A program made the translations under genes and the position numbers. From positions 4,077 to 16,881 of the forward strand of contig DGEO01000009.1 of assembly GCA_002385985.1 (NCBI GenBank): a stretch of 12,805 bases of DNA. Reading direction: 5' to 3'. Of this stretch, positions 1 through 6,774 are shown piece by piece (position 1 is the first letter of the stretch; each line of letters opens with the position of its first letter). The DNA comes from Anaerolineaceae bacterium UBA3924 (GTDB lineage: Bacteria; Chloroflexota; Anaerolineae; Anaerolineales; Anaerolineaceae). Under the pieces are notes generated by a model that saw nothing but the letters and a program-made list of their open reading frames with translations, was not told the origin of the DNA and did not search any database.

Positions 1-315
1 GGGCAGGCCGTTGTTTTCCGAGCCGAGCAGGTAGATCGCCTGCGGGGGATGCTGAAAGGACGCCAGGGGCTGGCCGCCCATTTCCACCCCGACCAGCTGC
101 GCGCCGAGCGGCCGGGCGGCCAGGAACTCCTCCAGCGTCAGGTAGTGCCGCAGGGGGATCAGGGTCTCGGTGTGCTCGGTGTCTGAGGACTGGCGGCGGT
201 ACTGCCGGCCGATGGTGAAGATGCCCGCCGCGCCCAGCTGGTAGGCCGAGCGCCACAGCGTGCCCAGGTTGTCGCTGCGGCGGGGCTGGTAGATGCCGAT
301 TTCAAAATAGCTCAC
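1..315 (-). CDS. SpoU/TrmH-type RNA 2'-O-methyltransferase, partial (C-terminus outside window)
   Basis: Only the first 105 codons are present; the gene continues past the left edge. The translated start reads SYFEIGIYQPRRSDNLGTLW, followed by RSAYQLGAAGIFTIG, which is motif 1 of the SpoU (SPOUT) fold. The cut end reads LLGSENNGLP, the SAM-binding motif 2 (GSExxGL). Members methylate the 2'-O of a ribose in tRNA or rRNA using SAM in the cytoplasm; the target cannot be told from this fragment. I chose GTG at 313-315 because homologous proteins start close to SYFEIGIY. An in-frame GTG at 352-354 would add 13 residues, and neither has a strong Shine-Dalgarno sequence. A TAGAAT hexamer at 372-377 on the minus strand could be the -10 box. 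Family is confident; start and substrate are not. Confidence 0.85.
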   Translation of the reverse strand, partial: MSYFEIGIYQPRRSDNLGTLWRSAYQLGAAGIFTIGRQYRRQSSDTEHTETLIPLRHYLTLEEFLAARPLGAQLVGVEMGGQPLASFQHPPQAIYLLGSENNGLP

Positions 316-406
316 AGGACGCTCGCCATCAAGGGGTGATTTACCGCTCGCCACGGGGCAGAGCTGCTTCCATTCTACCCGCTTTTGCGGCCAGCGCCCG
401 AGCAAG

Positions 407-431
407 AAAAACCCCCGGCGCGTGCCGGGGG
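407..431 (-). terminator. Intrinsic terminator of the small gene 438-647
   Basis: A perfect 8-bp GC stem (412-419 with 424-431, loop 420-423) is followed on the minus strand by five U residues. It starts 6 bases after the stop codon of the small gene at 438-647 and separates it from the methyltransferase gene downstream. Confidence 0.85.
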
Positions 432-437
432 CGGGGA

Positions 438-647
438 TTATCTCGCGATGACCGCGGCAAAGCGCCTGCGGGCCGTCTGGAGGGCGTTGAGGTCGTCGTT
501 GATCAAGGTCATCAGAGCAATGACCAGCCCGAAGGAGGCGTTCAACCAGGCGGAGCCGTTCGGCAGCACTGCCACCAGGTCCTGCAGGGACAGCAGTTTC
601 CGGGCGATCAGGCTCAAGAAGATGCTCACGTGGCTGCAGTTGTCCAT
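438..647 (-). CDS. Small hypothetical protein (69 aa)
   Basis: I do not recognise this protein. It is 69 residues long, starts MDNCSHVSIFLSLIARKLL, has a hydrophobic middle (LVAVLP ... LNASFGLVIALMTLI, about residues 27-50) and a basic C-terminus (ARRRFAAVIAR). It may be a single-pass or membrane-associated peptide. The case for a real gene is the setting: a perfect TATAAT at 679-684, an AAGGAGG Shine-Dalgarno 9 bases before the ATG at 647, and a strong terminator right after the stop. A longer in-frame reading from 719 would place its start upstream of that promoter and lacks a ribosome binding site, so I rejected it. It forms its own transcription unit between the methyltransferase and the divergent peptidase gene. 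Function unknown. Confidence 0.7.
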   Translation of the reverse strand: MDNCSHVSIFLSLIARKLLSLQDLVAVLPNGSAWLNASFGLVIALMTLINDDLNALQTARRRFAAVIAR

Positions 648-678
648 TAATCCGGTCCTCCTTTCACGACCGCGGGCG

Positions 679-684
679 ATTATA
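679..684 (-). promoter_or_regulatory. -10 box (TATAAT) of the small gene
   Basis: A perfect TATAAT on the minus strand lies about 32 bases before the ATG at 647, with AAGGAGG between them. The -35 region around 701-707 does not match the consensus well, so the promoter rests mainly on the -10 box. Confidence 0.55.
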
Positions 685-806
685 GCACCCCGGTCCGCCG
701 GCGGAAGGGGACCTTTCATTATTGTTAAAACAGGTCAAAAATAGAACATTAAACCCCTTCGCTTTGTGGTAGCATTACTCCGCGCCGGTCTGGCGCACGC
801 TGACGT

Positions 807-2381
807 ATGAAACCATCCTCCTCTCACCGCATTCGCCGGGGACCGGCGCTGCTGATCGTTGTCTGGATCCTGACGGCGCTGGCCTGCAGCCTGCCCACCC
901 AGGCGCGCCTGCGGGCGCGTCAGGCGGCCACCGAGGCCGCCATCCAGCAGGCGGTGCTGGCCACCGTGCAGGCGATGACCACTCAGCTGGCCGCCACGCC
1001 GCAGGCCCAGGGCACGCTGCTGCCCACGCAGCCGCCCGGGGTGGACCCGTCCACGCCCGTGCCGCCCCCGGCGGCCGTCCCGGACGGGCTGCTGTACACC
1101 GTGCAGCCGGGCGACACGCTGGGCGCTCTGGCCCGCCGCTTCGGCGTGGAGAAGCACCAGATCCAGGCCGAACACCCGCTGCCGGAGCGGGGCTTCCTGC
1201 CGGTTGGGCTGCAGCTGGTGATCCCGGACAGCCTGGACCCGGCGCCTTACCTGCTGCCGCTGCTGCCGGACAGCGAAGTGGTGTATTCGCCCACCGCGGC
1301 CGGCTTCGACATCCAGGCCTTCGTCCAGCAGGCCGGCGGCTACCTGAACAGCTACCAGGAGCAGGTGGACGGGATCACCCTGAGCGGCGTCCAGATCGTC
1401 CAGCGCGCAGCGGTGGAGAACTCGATCAACCCGCGGCTGCTGCTGGCGCTGCTGGAGTACCGCTCGCACTGGGTATACGGGCTGCCGGGCGAGATCACCC
1501 CGACGGACTATCCCATCGGCTTTCAGATGAGCGAATACCGCGGGCTGAGCAAGGAGCTCTCGCTGGCCGTGCGCCAGTTGAATCTGGGGTATTACGGCTG
1601 GCGGGACGGTTCCCTGACTGAACTGACCTTCGGCGACGGCGGGTCAGCGCGCATCGCCCCCGGGCTGAACGCCGGCACGGTGGCGGTGCAGTACCTGTTC
1701 TCGCGGCTGCTGTACGAGTCCTCCTGGCAGCAGGCGCTTTACGGCGAGCGCAGCTTCGCCGCGCTGTACGCGCAGATGTTCGGCGACCCCTGGGCGGCGG
1801 CCGCGGCGATGGGTCCGCTGCTGCCGGACGGGCTGGCCCAGCCGGAGCTGGCGCTGCCCTTCACCGTCGGGGAGCGCTGGGCGTTCACCGGCGGGCCGCA
1901 CCTGGCCTGGGGCGTGGGCACGCCGCTGGCCTCGCTGGACTTCGCCCCCATCACCGGCGAGAGCCGCTGCGCCGTTTCGCGGGCCTGGGTGCATGCGGCC
2001 GCCCCCGGCGTGATCACCCGCGCCGACCGCGGCGTGGTGGCGCTGGACCTGGACGGGGACGGCTGGGAGCAGACCGGCTGGGTGCTGGTGTACATGCACG
2101 TCTCGGAGCAGGAGCGCATCCCGGCCGGGTCGGTGGTCAACTTTGACGACCCCATCGGCCACCCCTCCTGCGAGGGGGGCAGCGCCACCGGGACGCACGT
2201 GCACTTGGCGCGCAAGTACAACGGCGAGTGGCTGGCCGCTGACGGGCCGCTTCCCTTCGAGCTGGGCGGCTGGCTGGCGGTGGCCGGCGAGCGCCCGTAC
2301 CGGGGCTACCTGGTCCGGGGCGGCCGGCTGATTTCGGCCAGCGTGAACGGCGAGTCCAACTCGGTCATCATCCGGGATTAA
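807..2381 (+). CDS. Exported LysM / LasA-like M23 metallopeptidase (probable cell-wall hydrolase)
   Basis: A 524-residue exported protein. Residues 12-27 form a hydrophobic signal ending ALAC. C27 might be a lipidation site, but the lipobox is imperfect (Ala at -3). Next come an Ala/Gln-rich stretch (35-70) and a Pro/Thr linker (70-92), then a LysM peptidoglycan-binding domain (about 95-140, YTVQPGDTLGALARRFGV). Residues 165-345 include NPRLLLALLEYRS (208-220), which resembles the active-site helix of lytic transglycosylase-like domains, with E217 as the candidate acid. The C-terminus is an M23 peptidase of LasA type: GGPH(365)...SLD(378)F, H431, and the HxH pair H464/H466. These are the expected zinc and catalytic residues. 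C388 and C455 could form a disulphide. The likely job is peptidoglycan cleavage outside the membrane. The ATG has no good Shine-Dalgarno; a poor promoter (TTGTTA at 722-727) may lie upstream. The gene is convergent with the acetyltransferase gene. Confidence 0.88.
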   Translation: MKPSSSHRIRRGPALLIVVWILTALACSLPTQARLRARQAATEAAIQQAVLATVQAMTTQLAATPQAQGTLLPTQPPGVDPSTPVPPPAAVPDGLLYTVQPGDTLGALARRFGVEKHQIQAEHPLPERGFLPVGLQLVIPDSLDPAPYLLPLLPDSEVVYSPTAAGFDIQAFVQQAGGYLNSYQEQVDGITLSGVQIVQRAAVENSINPRLLLALLEYRSHWVYGLPGEITPTDYPIGFQMSEYRGLSKELSLAVRQLNLGYYGWRDGSLTELTFGDGGSARIAPGLNAGTVAVQYLFSRLLYESSWQQALYGERSFAALYAQMFGDPWAAAAAMGPLLPDGLAQPELALPFTVGERWAFTGGPHLAWGVGTPLASLDFAPITGESRCAVSRAWVHAAAPGVITRADRGVVALDLDGDGWEQTGWVLVYMHVSEQERIPAGSVVNFDDPIGHPSCEGGSATGTHVHLARKYNGEWLAADGPLPFELGGWLAVAGERPYRGYLVRGGRLISASVNGESNSVIIRD

Positions 2382-2971
2382 CCGGGACTGGCCGGCAGAT
2401 CGTGGCTGGGCGGCGGCTTAAAGGGCAGCCGCAGCCCCATGATGCGGTAGGGCCGGGACACTCCCGGGAAGGTGAAAGGCTCGATCAGAGAGACCCAGCC
2501 TCGCCGCAGGTACAGCCGGTAAGCCACGGTCTCAGCCTGCATGGTCGAGAGCACCGCCCGACGGTGCGGCAGGCCGGTCAGCAGGCTGTCGTGCAGGCGG
2601 CTGCCCAGCCGGCGGCCCTGTGCGTCCGGGTGCACGGCCAGCTCCACCAGCTGGAAGGCGTCCGCCAGCCATTCCGCGGTCCGCGAGGGGCCGAGCGCCT
2701 GGCTGACCACGTCGTACCACCACTGCCCCGGTCCGGAGCGGTAGCCGTAGGCCATGCCGACCACCCGGTTTTCCGGCAGGGAGAGGGCCACCGCGGCGCG
2801 GAAGTCGGCGCGCTGCACGTGGCGGGGGATGAACTGGGCAAAGCCGATCACGTCGGCTTCGGTGCGGTAGTAGGGGGCATCGGCAAAAGCCTGCCGGTAA
2901 ACGTCCACAATCTGGTCCTGCAGGGCCAGGTACTGCTGTGCATCGATAAAAGAAATGCTGATCGTTTCCAT
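2378..2971 (-). CDS. GNAT-family N-acetyltransferase
   Basis: 197 residues with a GNAT fold. The acetyl-CoA-binding motif A is at 108-131 (LVELAVHPDAQGRRLGSRL), with the Q-G-x-x-x-G loop at 118-123. Motif B-like sequence AYRLYLRRGW follows at 150-159, the usual position for the substrate and CoA contact. The N-terminal half (AFADAPYY ... ENRVVGMAYGY) fits the beta strands of single-domain GNATs. The substrate is unknown; the family acetylates amino groups of small molecules, antibiotics or proteins. The ATG at 2971 has only a weak GGGA upstream. A perfect TATAAT lies at 3014-3019. Its TAA stop (2378-2380) shares the palindrome TTAA with the stop of the convergent peptidase gene, a 4-base overlap. 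C-terminal residues after 185 are Pro-rich and probably disordered. Confidence 0.85.
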   Translation of the reverse strand: METISISFIDAQQYLALQDQIVDVYRQAFADAPYYRTEADVIGFAQFIPRHVQRADFRAAVALSLPENRVVGMAYGYRSGPGQWWYDVVSQALGPSRTAEWLADAFQLVELAVHPDAQGRRLGSRLHDSLLTGLPHRRAVLSTMQAETVAYRLYLRRGWVSLIEPFTFPGVSRPYRIMGLRLPFKPPPSHDLPASPG

Positions 2972-3013
2972 CCGGTATCATTCCCACGGCGGAGCGGTCC
3001 GGCCGCTTTTCCA

Positions 3014-3019
3014 ATTATA
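3014..3019 (-). promoter_or_regulatory. -10 box (TATAAT) of the acetyltransferase gene
   Basis: Perfect TATAAT on the minus strand 43 bases before the ATG at 2971, in the 148-base gap between divergent genes. No good -35 box is visible at 16-18 bases distance. Confidence 0.45.
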
Positions 3020-3076
3020 GAGGCGAATGCCCTCGCGAACGCAGCCGCCCGCCGGTCCCCGCGGTGCGGCGGATTT

Positions 3077-3085
3077 TGCTACAAT
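3077..3085 (+). promoter_or_regulatory. Extended -10 box (TGCTACAAT) of the fatty acid hydroxylase gene
   Basis: TG-C-TACAAT on the plus strand is an extended -10 element 34 bases before the ATG at 3120. The -35 region (about 3057-3062) is GC-rich and not consensus, which is normal for extended -10 promoters. Confidence 0.5.
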
Positions 3086-3119
3086 GCTGGTATCCACTGA
3101 TACCCGCCCGGGGGACAGG

Positions 3120-3758
3120 ATGAATATCAACGAAATTGATCACAGCAGCGAGCCGATTCGCCTTTTCAAGTCCGATTTCCTCGAGTTCTTCACCCACATC
3201 CACCCGGCCGTGGTGGTCGCGCTGTGGCTGCCGCCGGCAGTCTTCATGCTGGTCTGGCCAGCCGCGCACCTTCCCGTGGGGTCCTCCGGGGGGTTCATTC
3301 CGGTGGCCTTCGCCGCCGGCCTGTTCCTGTGGACCTTCGCCGAGTACACCCTGCACCGCTTTTTATTCCACTTTCCGGCCCGCACCCCGCGCCAGAAGCG
3401 CATTTTCTTCCTCTTTCACGGGGTGCACCATGCCCAGCCGCAGTGCCAGACCCGCCTGGTGATGCCCCCGGCGGTCTCCATACCCATGGGGGTGCTGTTC
3501 TACGGGCTGTTTTCGCTGCTGGTCGGCTTCTGGATGGGCCACCCGGAGTGGGTGCTGCCGCTGATGTCGGGCTTCCTGAGCGGCTACCTGGCCTACGACC
3601 TGACCCATTACGCCACCCATCACTTCCCCATGCGTCAAAAGGCGCTGCGCGAGCTCAAGCGGCATCACATGAAGCACCACTACAAGACCCCCAACCAGCG
3701 CTTCGGGGTCAGCTCGCCGCTGTGGGACGTGGTCTTTGGCACTCTGCCGGCGGATTAG
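3120..3758 (+). CDS. Fatty acid hydroxylase superfamily membrane protein (FA2H/sterol desaturase type)
   Basis: 212 residues with several hydrophobic segments (about 29-48, 58-76, 113-138, 144-160) and the complete histidine set of diiron membrane hydroxylases: HRFLFH (79-84), HGVHH (100-104), HYATHH (163-168) and HHMKHH (182-187). Spacing and order match the fatty acid 2-hydroxylase branch, which uses O2 and an electron donor to hydroxylate an acyl chain or lipid in the membrane. The exact substrate cannot be read from the sequence. I start at ATG 3120, 6 bases after GGGGGA; an in-frame ATG at 3027 lies upstream of the extended -10 box at 3077-3085, so it would not be transcribed from it. 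It is a single gene, divergent from the acetyltransferase and closed by a terminator at 3783-3806. There is no cytochrome b5 domain. Confidence 0.88.
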   Translation: MNINEIDHSSEPIRLFKSDFLEFFTHIHPAVVVALWLPPAVFMLVWPAAHLPVGSSGGFIPVAFAAGLFLWTFAEYTLHRFLFHFPARTPRQKRIFFLFHGVHHAQPQCQTRLVMPPAVSIPMGVLFYGLFSLLVGFWMGHPEWVLPLMSGFLSGYLAYDLTHYATHHFPMRQKALRELKRHHMKHHYKTPNQRFGVSSPLWDVVFGTLPAD

Positions 3759-3782
3759 CCGGAAGCGGCCGGTTAAACCAGA

Positions 3783-3813
3783 CGGCGGAGCCGGGTGGCT
3801 CCGCCGCTGTCTT
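3783..3813. terminator. Terminator hairpin between convergent genes
   Basis: A perfect 10-bp stem (3783-3792 with 3797-3806, loop GGGT) lies between the ends of the hydroxylase gene (+) and the secreted protein gene (-). The plus-strand tail is CTGTCTT and the minus-strand tail is TCTGGTTT. Both are weak U-tracts, so it may serve both genes. Confidence 0.6.
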
Positions 3814-3836
3814 GCAGATGGACAATTGGTGTCTGT

Positions 3837-4901
3837 TTACCGGACTGTGACGGTGATCGGCAGGTAGCACATCACCTTGCCGTCGCTGTTTACCAGCGCC
3901 CAGTTGGCGGTGTAGGTGCCGGGGTTGGACGGGGCGAGCATGTCCACGCTGATCTTGACCTCCTCGCCGGGCTTGACCGCCTTGCTCACGTCGAAGAGGT
4001 CGCCGTACTTCTGCATTTTGGTGCCGCTGATGAACTTGATGTCCACGTGGCCCAGCTCAAAGTCTTTGTTAGAAACGTTCTTGATGGTCCACACAGCGTC
4101 GAAGTCCCAGCGGGGGGAGAAGCGGGCATTGGACGGCTCGGTCTTGACCAGGGAGCAGGTGTTGAGTGCCTGCGGGAGCTCCGAGGAGCCCGTGGAGGTC
4201 TTTTCCTCCAGGTCGCGGTTCCAGAAAGCGTTGTAGGCGTAGTAGTGGGTGGAACCGGTGGTGCTGTCCAGGCGGATGGCCGCCAGGACGCCTTCCTTGA
4301 GGTTGTCCGGCAGGTTGATGGTGAAGTCAAAGCTGCCGCCCTTGCCCGAGTCGATGGTGCCCACCACGACATACTCGCGGGCGAAGGTGAAGAAGGGTCC
4401 CACGCGGATGCGGAAGGTGGTGTTGGCCGGGAAGCCCGTGACGCGCACTTTGGCGGTGTTACCGGCGTCCACGGCGATCACGCTCAACGCGGGTTTGATG
4501 GATGTCGCCGGCAGGACCGCGGGCTCGCTGGTCTGGCTGCGGTTGTTGAACCAGTTGTAGGTGTAGTACCCGCCGGTGGTGGACTCGAAGCGGATGGCGA
4601 TGGTGCGCACGCCCTTCAGCTCGGCCGGGATTTTGTAGGTGGCCTCGAAGCTGCCGCCCGGACCGGAATTGGTCTCGGCGACGACGATGCCGTCAATGCC
4701 CATGTTGCCAGCCTTGTCCATCATGACCAGGAAGACGCGGTTGGCCGGGAAATCCTTGGTGCGAACGGTGACCGACTCGTCAGCTTTGACGGAGACGATC
4801 TCGAACGATGGGCCGGCTGCGGCCTGCACTGCCTGCGGCAGCGCCATGGCGACCAGGGCCATCACGGTGAAAACGATGAGAATGCGGTGTAACTTCGACA
4901 T
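3837..4901 (-). CDS. Secreted protein with two similar domains and a C-terminal NBR1-type Ig-like domain
   Basis: 354 residues. A signal peptide (1-27, with cleavage likely after VQA) is followed by two related domains: about 31-120 (FPAN at 51-54, SGPGGSFEA at 79-87, FESTTGGYYTYNWF) and about 136-230 (FPAN at 157-160, SGKGGSFDF at 185-193, LDSTTGSTHYYAYNAFW). They look like an internal duplication. Residues 256-354 fit the NBR1 FW/Ig-like beta-sandwich: W265, W271 (AVWTIKNVSN), KPGEEVKISVDMLAP, NPGTYTANW(334) and a final ITVTV strand. C249 and C345 flank this domain and may pair. No enzymatic motif is visible, so an adhesive or cell-surface structural role is plausible but inferred. The start at 4901 follows AAGGAAGGG at the right distance; an ATG 7 codons upstream lacks such a site. 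Transcribed alone. Confidence 0.8.
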   Translation of the reverse strand: MSKLHRILIVFTVMALVAMALPQAVQAAAGPSFEIVSVKADESVTVRTKDFPANRVFLVMMDKAGNMGIDGIVVAETNSGPGGSFEATYKIPAELKGVRTIAIRFESTTGGYYTYNWFNNRSQTSEPAVLPATSIKPALSVIAVDAGNTAKVRVTGFPANTTFRIRVGPFFTFAREYVVVGTIDSGKGGSFDFTINLPDNLKEGVLAAIRLDSTTGSTHYYAYNAFWNRDLEEKTSTGSSELPQALNTCSLVKTEPSNARFSPRWDFDAVWTIKNVSNKDFELGHVDIKFISGTKMQKYGDLFDVSKAVKPGEEVKISVDMLAPSNPGTYTANWALVNSDGKVMCYLPITVTVR

Positions 4902-5006
4902 TTTGATCCCTTCCTTGTACATACCTGTGAGAGGTGGGTTGTTTGCTTTCGCCTATGGATCAAAGACGGCCGGCTGATCGGAAAAGTTCCGCCCGATCCG
5001 GTTTTT

Positions 5007-5029
5007 TTGAAGAATCAACTATTCTTCAA
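5007..5029. repeat. Perfect 9-bp inverted repeat upstream of the secreted protein gene
   Basis: TTGAAGAAT - CAACT - ATTCTTCAA, with seven T residues running into its left arm (5002-5008). On the minus strand it lies 106 bases before the ATG at 4901 and is followed by A residues, not U, so it is not an intrinsic terminator for the minus-strand genes. An operator or 5' leader hairpin are the options. I see no clear promoter in 4902-5074, so its relation to a start site is open. Confidence 0.5.
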
Positions 5030-5074
5030 TGCCTGGCATGCACTCTGGTCCGGAAGCGGACGGAATAAGGGTAG

Positions 5075-5100
5075 AAAAAACCCCCGAGCATGCCCGGGGG
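5075..5100 (-). terminator. Intrinsic terminator of nuoF
   Basis: The GC arms at 5081-5086 and 5095-5100 pair over 6 bp and are followed on the minus strand by six U residues (5075-5080). It lies 22 bases after the nuoF stop codon and closes the nuoEF unit. Confidence 0.8.
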
Positions 5101-5121
5101 TTCGAACGGAGGCTCTCCGGT

Positions 5122-6774
5122 TCAGGCCAGATCGGCTTTTTCCGGCAGTTCCACCGGCACAGGCTGGTTGGCGCTCTGCATGCGCTCCAGGTATTCGTGG
5201 CGGAAGTACTTGAGCGAGGTGATGACCGGGTTCGGGGCGGTCTTGCCCAGGCCGCACAGGCTGGTGCTGGAGACCATCTCGCACAGCTCTTCCAGCATGG
5301 CCAGGTCTTCTTCGGTCGCCTTGCGTTCGGAGAACTTCTTCAGAATCTGGTAGATCTTGGTGGTTCCCACCCGGCAGGGGGCGCACTTGCCGCAGGACTC
5401 GTCCATGCAGAATTCCATAAAGAACTTGGCCACGTCCACCATGTTCGAGGCTTCGTCCATGACAATCAGACCGCCCGAGCCCATGATGGAGCCGATGCGG
5501 CTCAGGTTCTCGTAGTCCACCGGAGTGTCCAGCAGTTCTTCGGGGATGCAGCCGCCGGAGGGGCCGCCGGTCTGCACGGCTTTGAACTGCCGCCCGCCGG
5601 GGATGCCGCCGCCGATGTCATAGACGATTTCGCGCAGGGTGATGCCCATGGGCACTTCGATCAGCCCGGTGTTTTCGATCTTACCGGTAATGGCGAACAC
5701 CTTGGTGCCCTTGCTCTTTTCGGTGCCGATGGAGGCGAACTCTTCACCGCCGTGGAGCAGGATGTGCGGGACGTTGGCGAAGGTCTCCACGTTGTTGATC
5801 AGGGTCGGCTTGCCTTCCAGGCCACTGATGGCGGGGAAGGGCGGGCGGGGGCGCGGGGTGCCGCGGTCGCCTTCGATGGAGTTGAGCAGGGCGGTTTCCT
5901 CGCCGCACACGAAGGCGCCGGCGCCCAGGCGGAGGTCGATGTTGAAGGAGAAACCCGTCCCGGCGATGTTTTCGCCCAGCAGGCCGTTGCGCTCGGCCTG
6001 GCGGATGGCGGTGCGCAGGCGCTTGACCGCCAGCGGGTACTCGGCGCGCACGTAAACGTAGCCCTGGCGGGCGCCGACTGCATACGCGGCGATGGTCATG
6101 CCCTCAACCACCGCGTGGGGGTCGCTTTCCAGAATGGAACGGTCCATGAACGCGCCCGGGTCGCCTTCGTCGGCGTTGCAGATGACGTATTTCATGTCAC
6201 CCTTTGCGTCGTGGACGAACTGCCACTTCTGGTGGGTGGGGAAGCCGCCGCCGCCGCGGCCGCGCAGGCCGCTGATCTTGATCTCGTCGATCACGCCCTG
6301 CGGCGTCATGGAGGTGATGGCCTTGATCAGGCCCAGGTAGCCCTTGACGCGAATGTAGTCCTCGATGCGCTCCGGGTTGATGTTGCCGGAGAACTTCAGG
6401 GTGACCTTGTGCTGGCGGGTGAAGAAGGGGGTGGAGGTGTCGATCAGTTTGTGTTCCACCGGCTCGCCGTCGATGTGGTCCATGATTTCAGGCACATCGT
6501 CGGGGGTGACGCTGCGGTACAGGATGCCGTCTGGTTTGATGGAGACCACCGGGCCGGCGGCGCACAGGCCCATGCAGCCCACCTGCTTGACCAGGATCTG
6601 GTCTTCCAGTCCGCGGGCCTTGACTTCTTTATTAAAGGCGGCCATCACCAGCGGGCTGTCGGAAGAAACGCAGCCAGTGCCGGCGCAGATATGGATAATG
6701 TGGCGGTAGCCGCTCAGAGCCTCCTCTTCCTGCTGGCGAATCTTCTCGAGCGCGTCAACGTTAATTGCTGTCAT
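5122..6774 (-). CDS. nuoF: NuoF/HydB-like NADH-binding flavin/iron-sulphur subunit
   Basis: 550 residues. Residues 20-110 form a thioredoxin-like [2Fe-2S] domain with C30-x4-C35 and C67-x3-C71. The central domain binds FMN and NADH: RGRGGGGFPTHQKW (171-184), NADEGDPGAFMDRS (200-213), GAGAFVCGEETALLNSIEG (284-302) and NNVETFANV (327-335). The C-terminal part carries the [4Fe-4S] ligands C461, C464, C467 (ESCGKCAPC) and C507. The fused N-terminal domain is typical of the HydB/HndC/HoxF group of hydrogenases and formate dehydrogenases rather than respiratory complex I. Unlike many HydB/HndC proteins, it ends about 40 residues after C507, with no 2x[4Fe-4S] ferredoxin domain. It would pass electrons between NAD(P)H and NuoE or an unknown partner. 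ATG 6774 overlaps nuoE by 14 bases, with GAGGAG upstream, suggesting translational coupling. A terminator follows. Confidence 0.92.
   Translation of the reverse strand: MTAINVDALEKIRQQEEEALSGYRHIIHICAGTGCVSSDSPLVMAAFNKEVKARGLEDQILVKQVGCMGLCAAGPVVSIKPDGILYRSVTPDDVPEIMDHIDGEPVEHKLIDTSTPFFTRQHKVTLKFSGNINPERIEDYIRVKGYLGLIKAITSMTPQGVIDEIKISGLRGRGGGGFPTHQKWQFVHDAKGDMKYVICNADEGDPGAFMDRSILESDPHAVVEGMTIAAYAVGARQGYVYVRAEYPLAVKRLRTAIRQAERNGLLGENIAGTGFSFNIDLRLGAGAFVCGEETALLNSIEGDRGTPRPRPPFPAISGLEGKPTLINNVETFANVPHILLHGGEEFASIGTEKSKGTKVFAITGKIENTGLIEVPMGITLREIVYDIGGGIPGGRQFKAVQTGGPSGGCIPEELLDTPVDYENLSRIGSIMGSGGLIVMDEASNMVDVAKFFMEFCMDESCGKCAPCRVGTTKIYQILKKFSERKATEEDLAMLEELCEMVSSTSLCGLGKTAPNPVITSLKYFRHEYLERMQSANQPVPVELPEKADLA

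Noticed and set aside
735..1469. 244-codon minus-strand open frame opposite the M23 peptidase gene
   Set aside because: Arg/Gln/Gly-rich antisense translation without a known motif; the plus strand has a signal peptide and LysM domain here.
3795..4892. 365-codon plus-strand open frame opposite the secreted protein gene
   Set aside because: Antisense shadow: no family motif, begins inside the intergenic terminator, and the minus strand has a signal peptide and recognisable domains.
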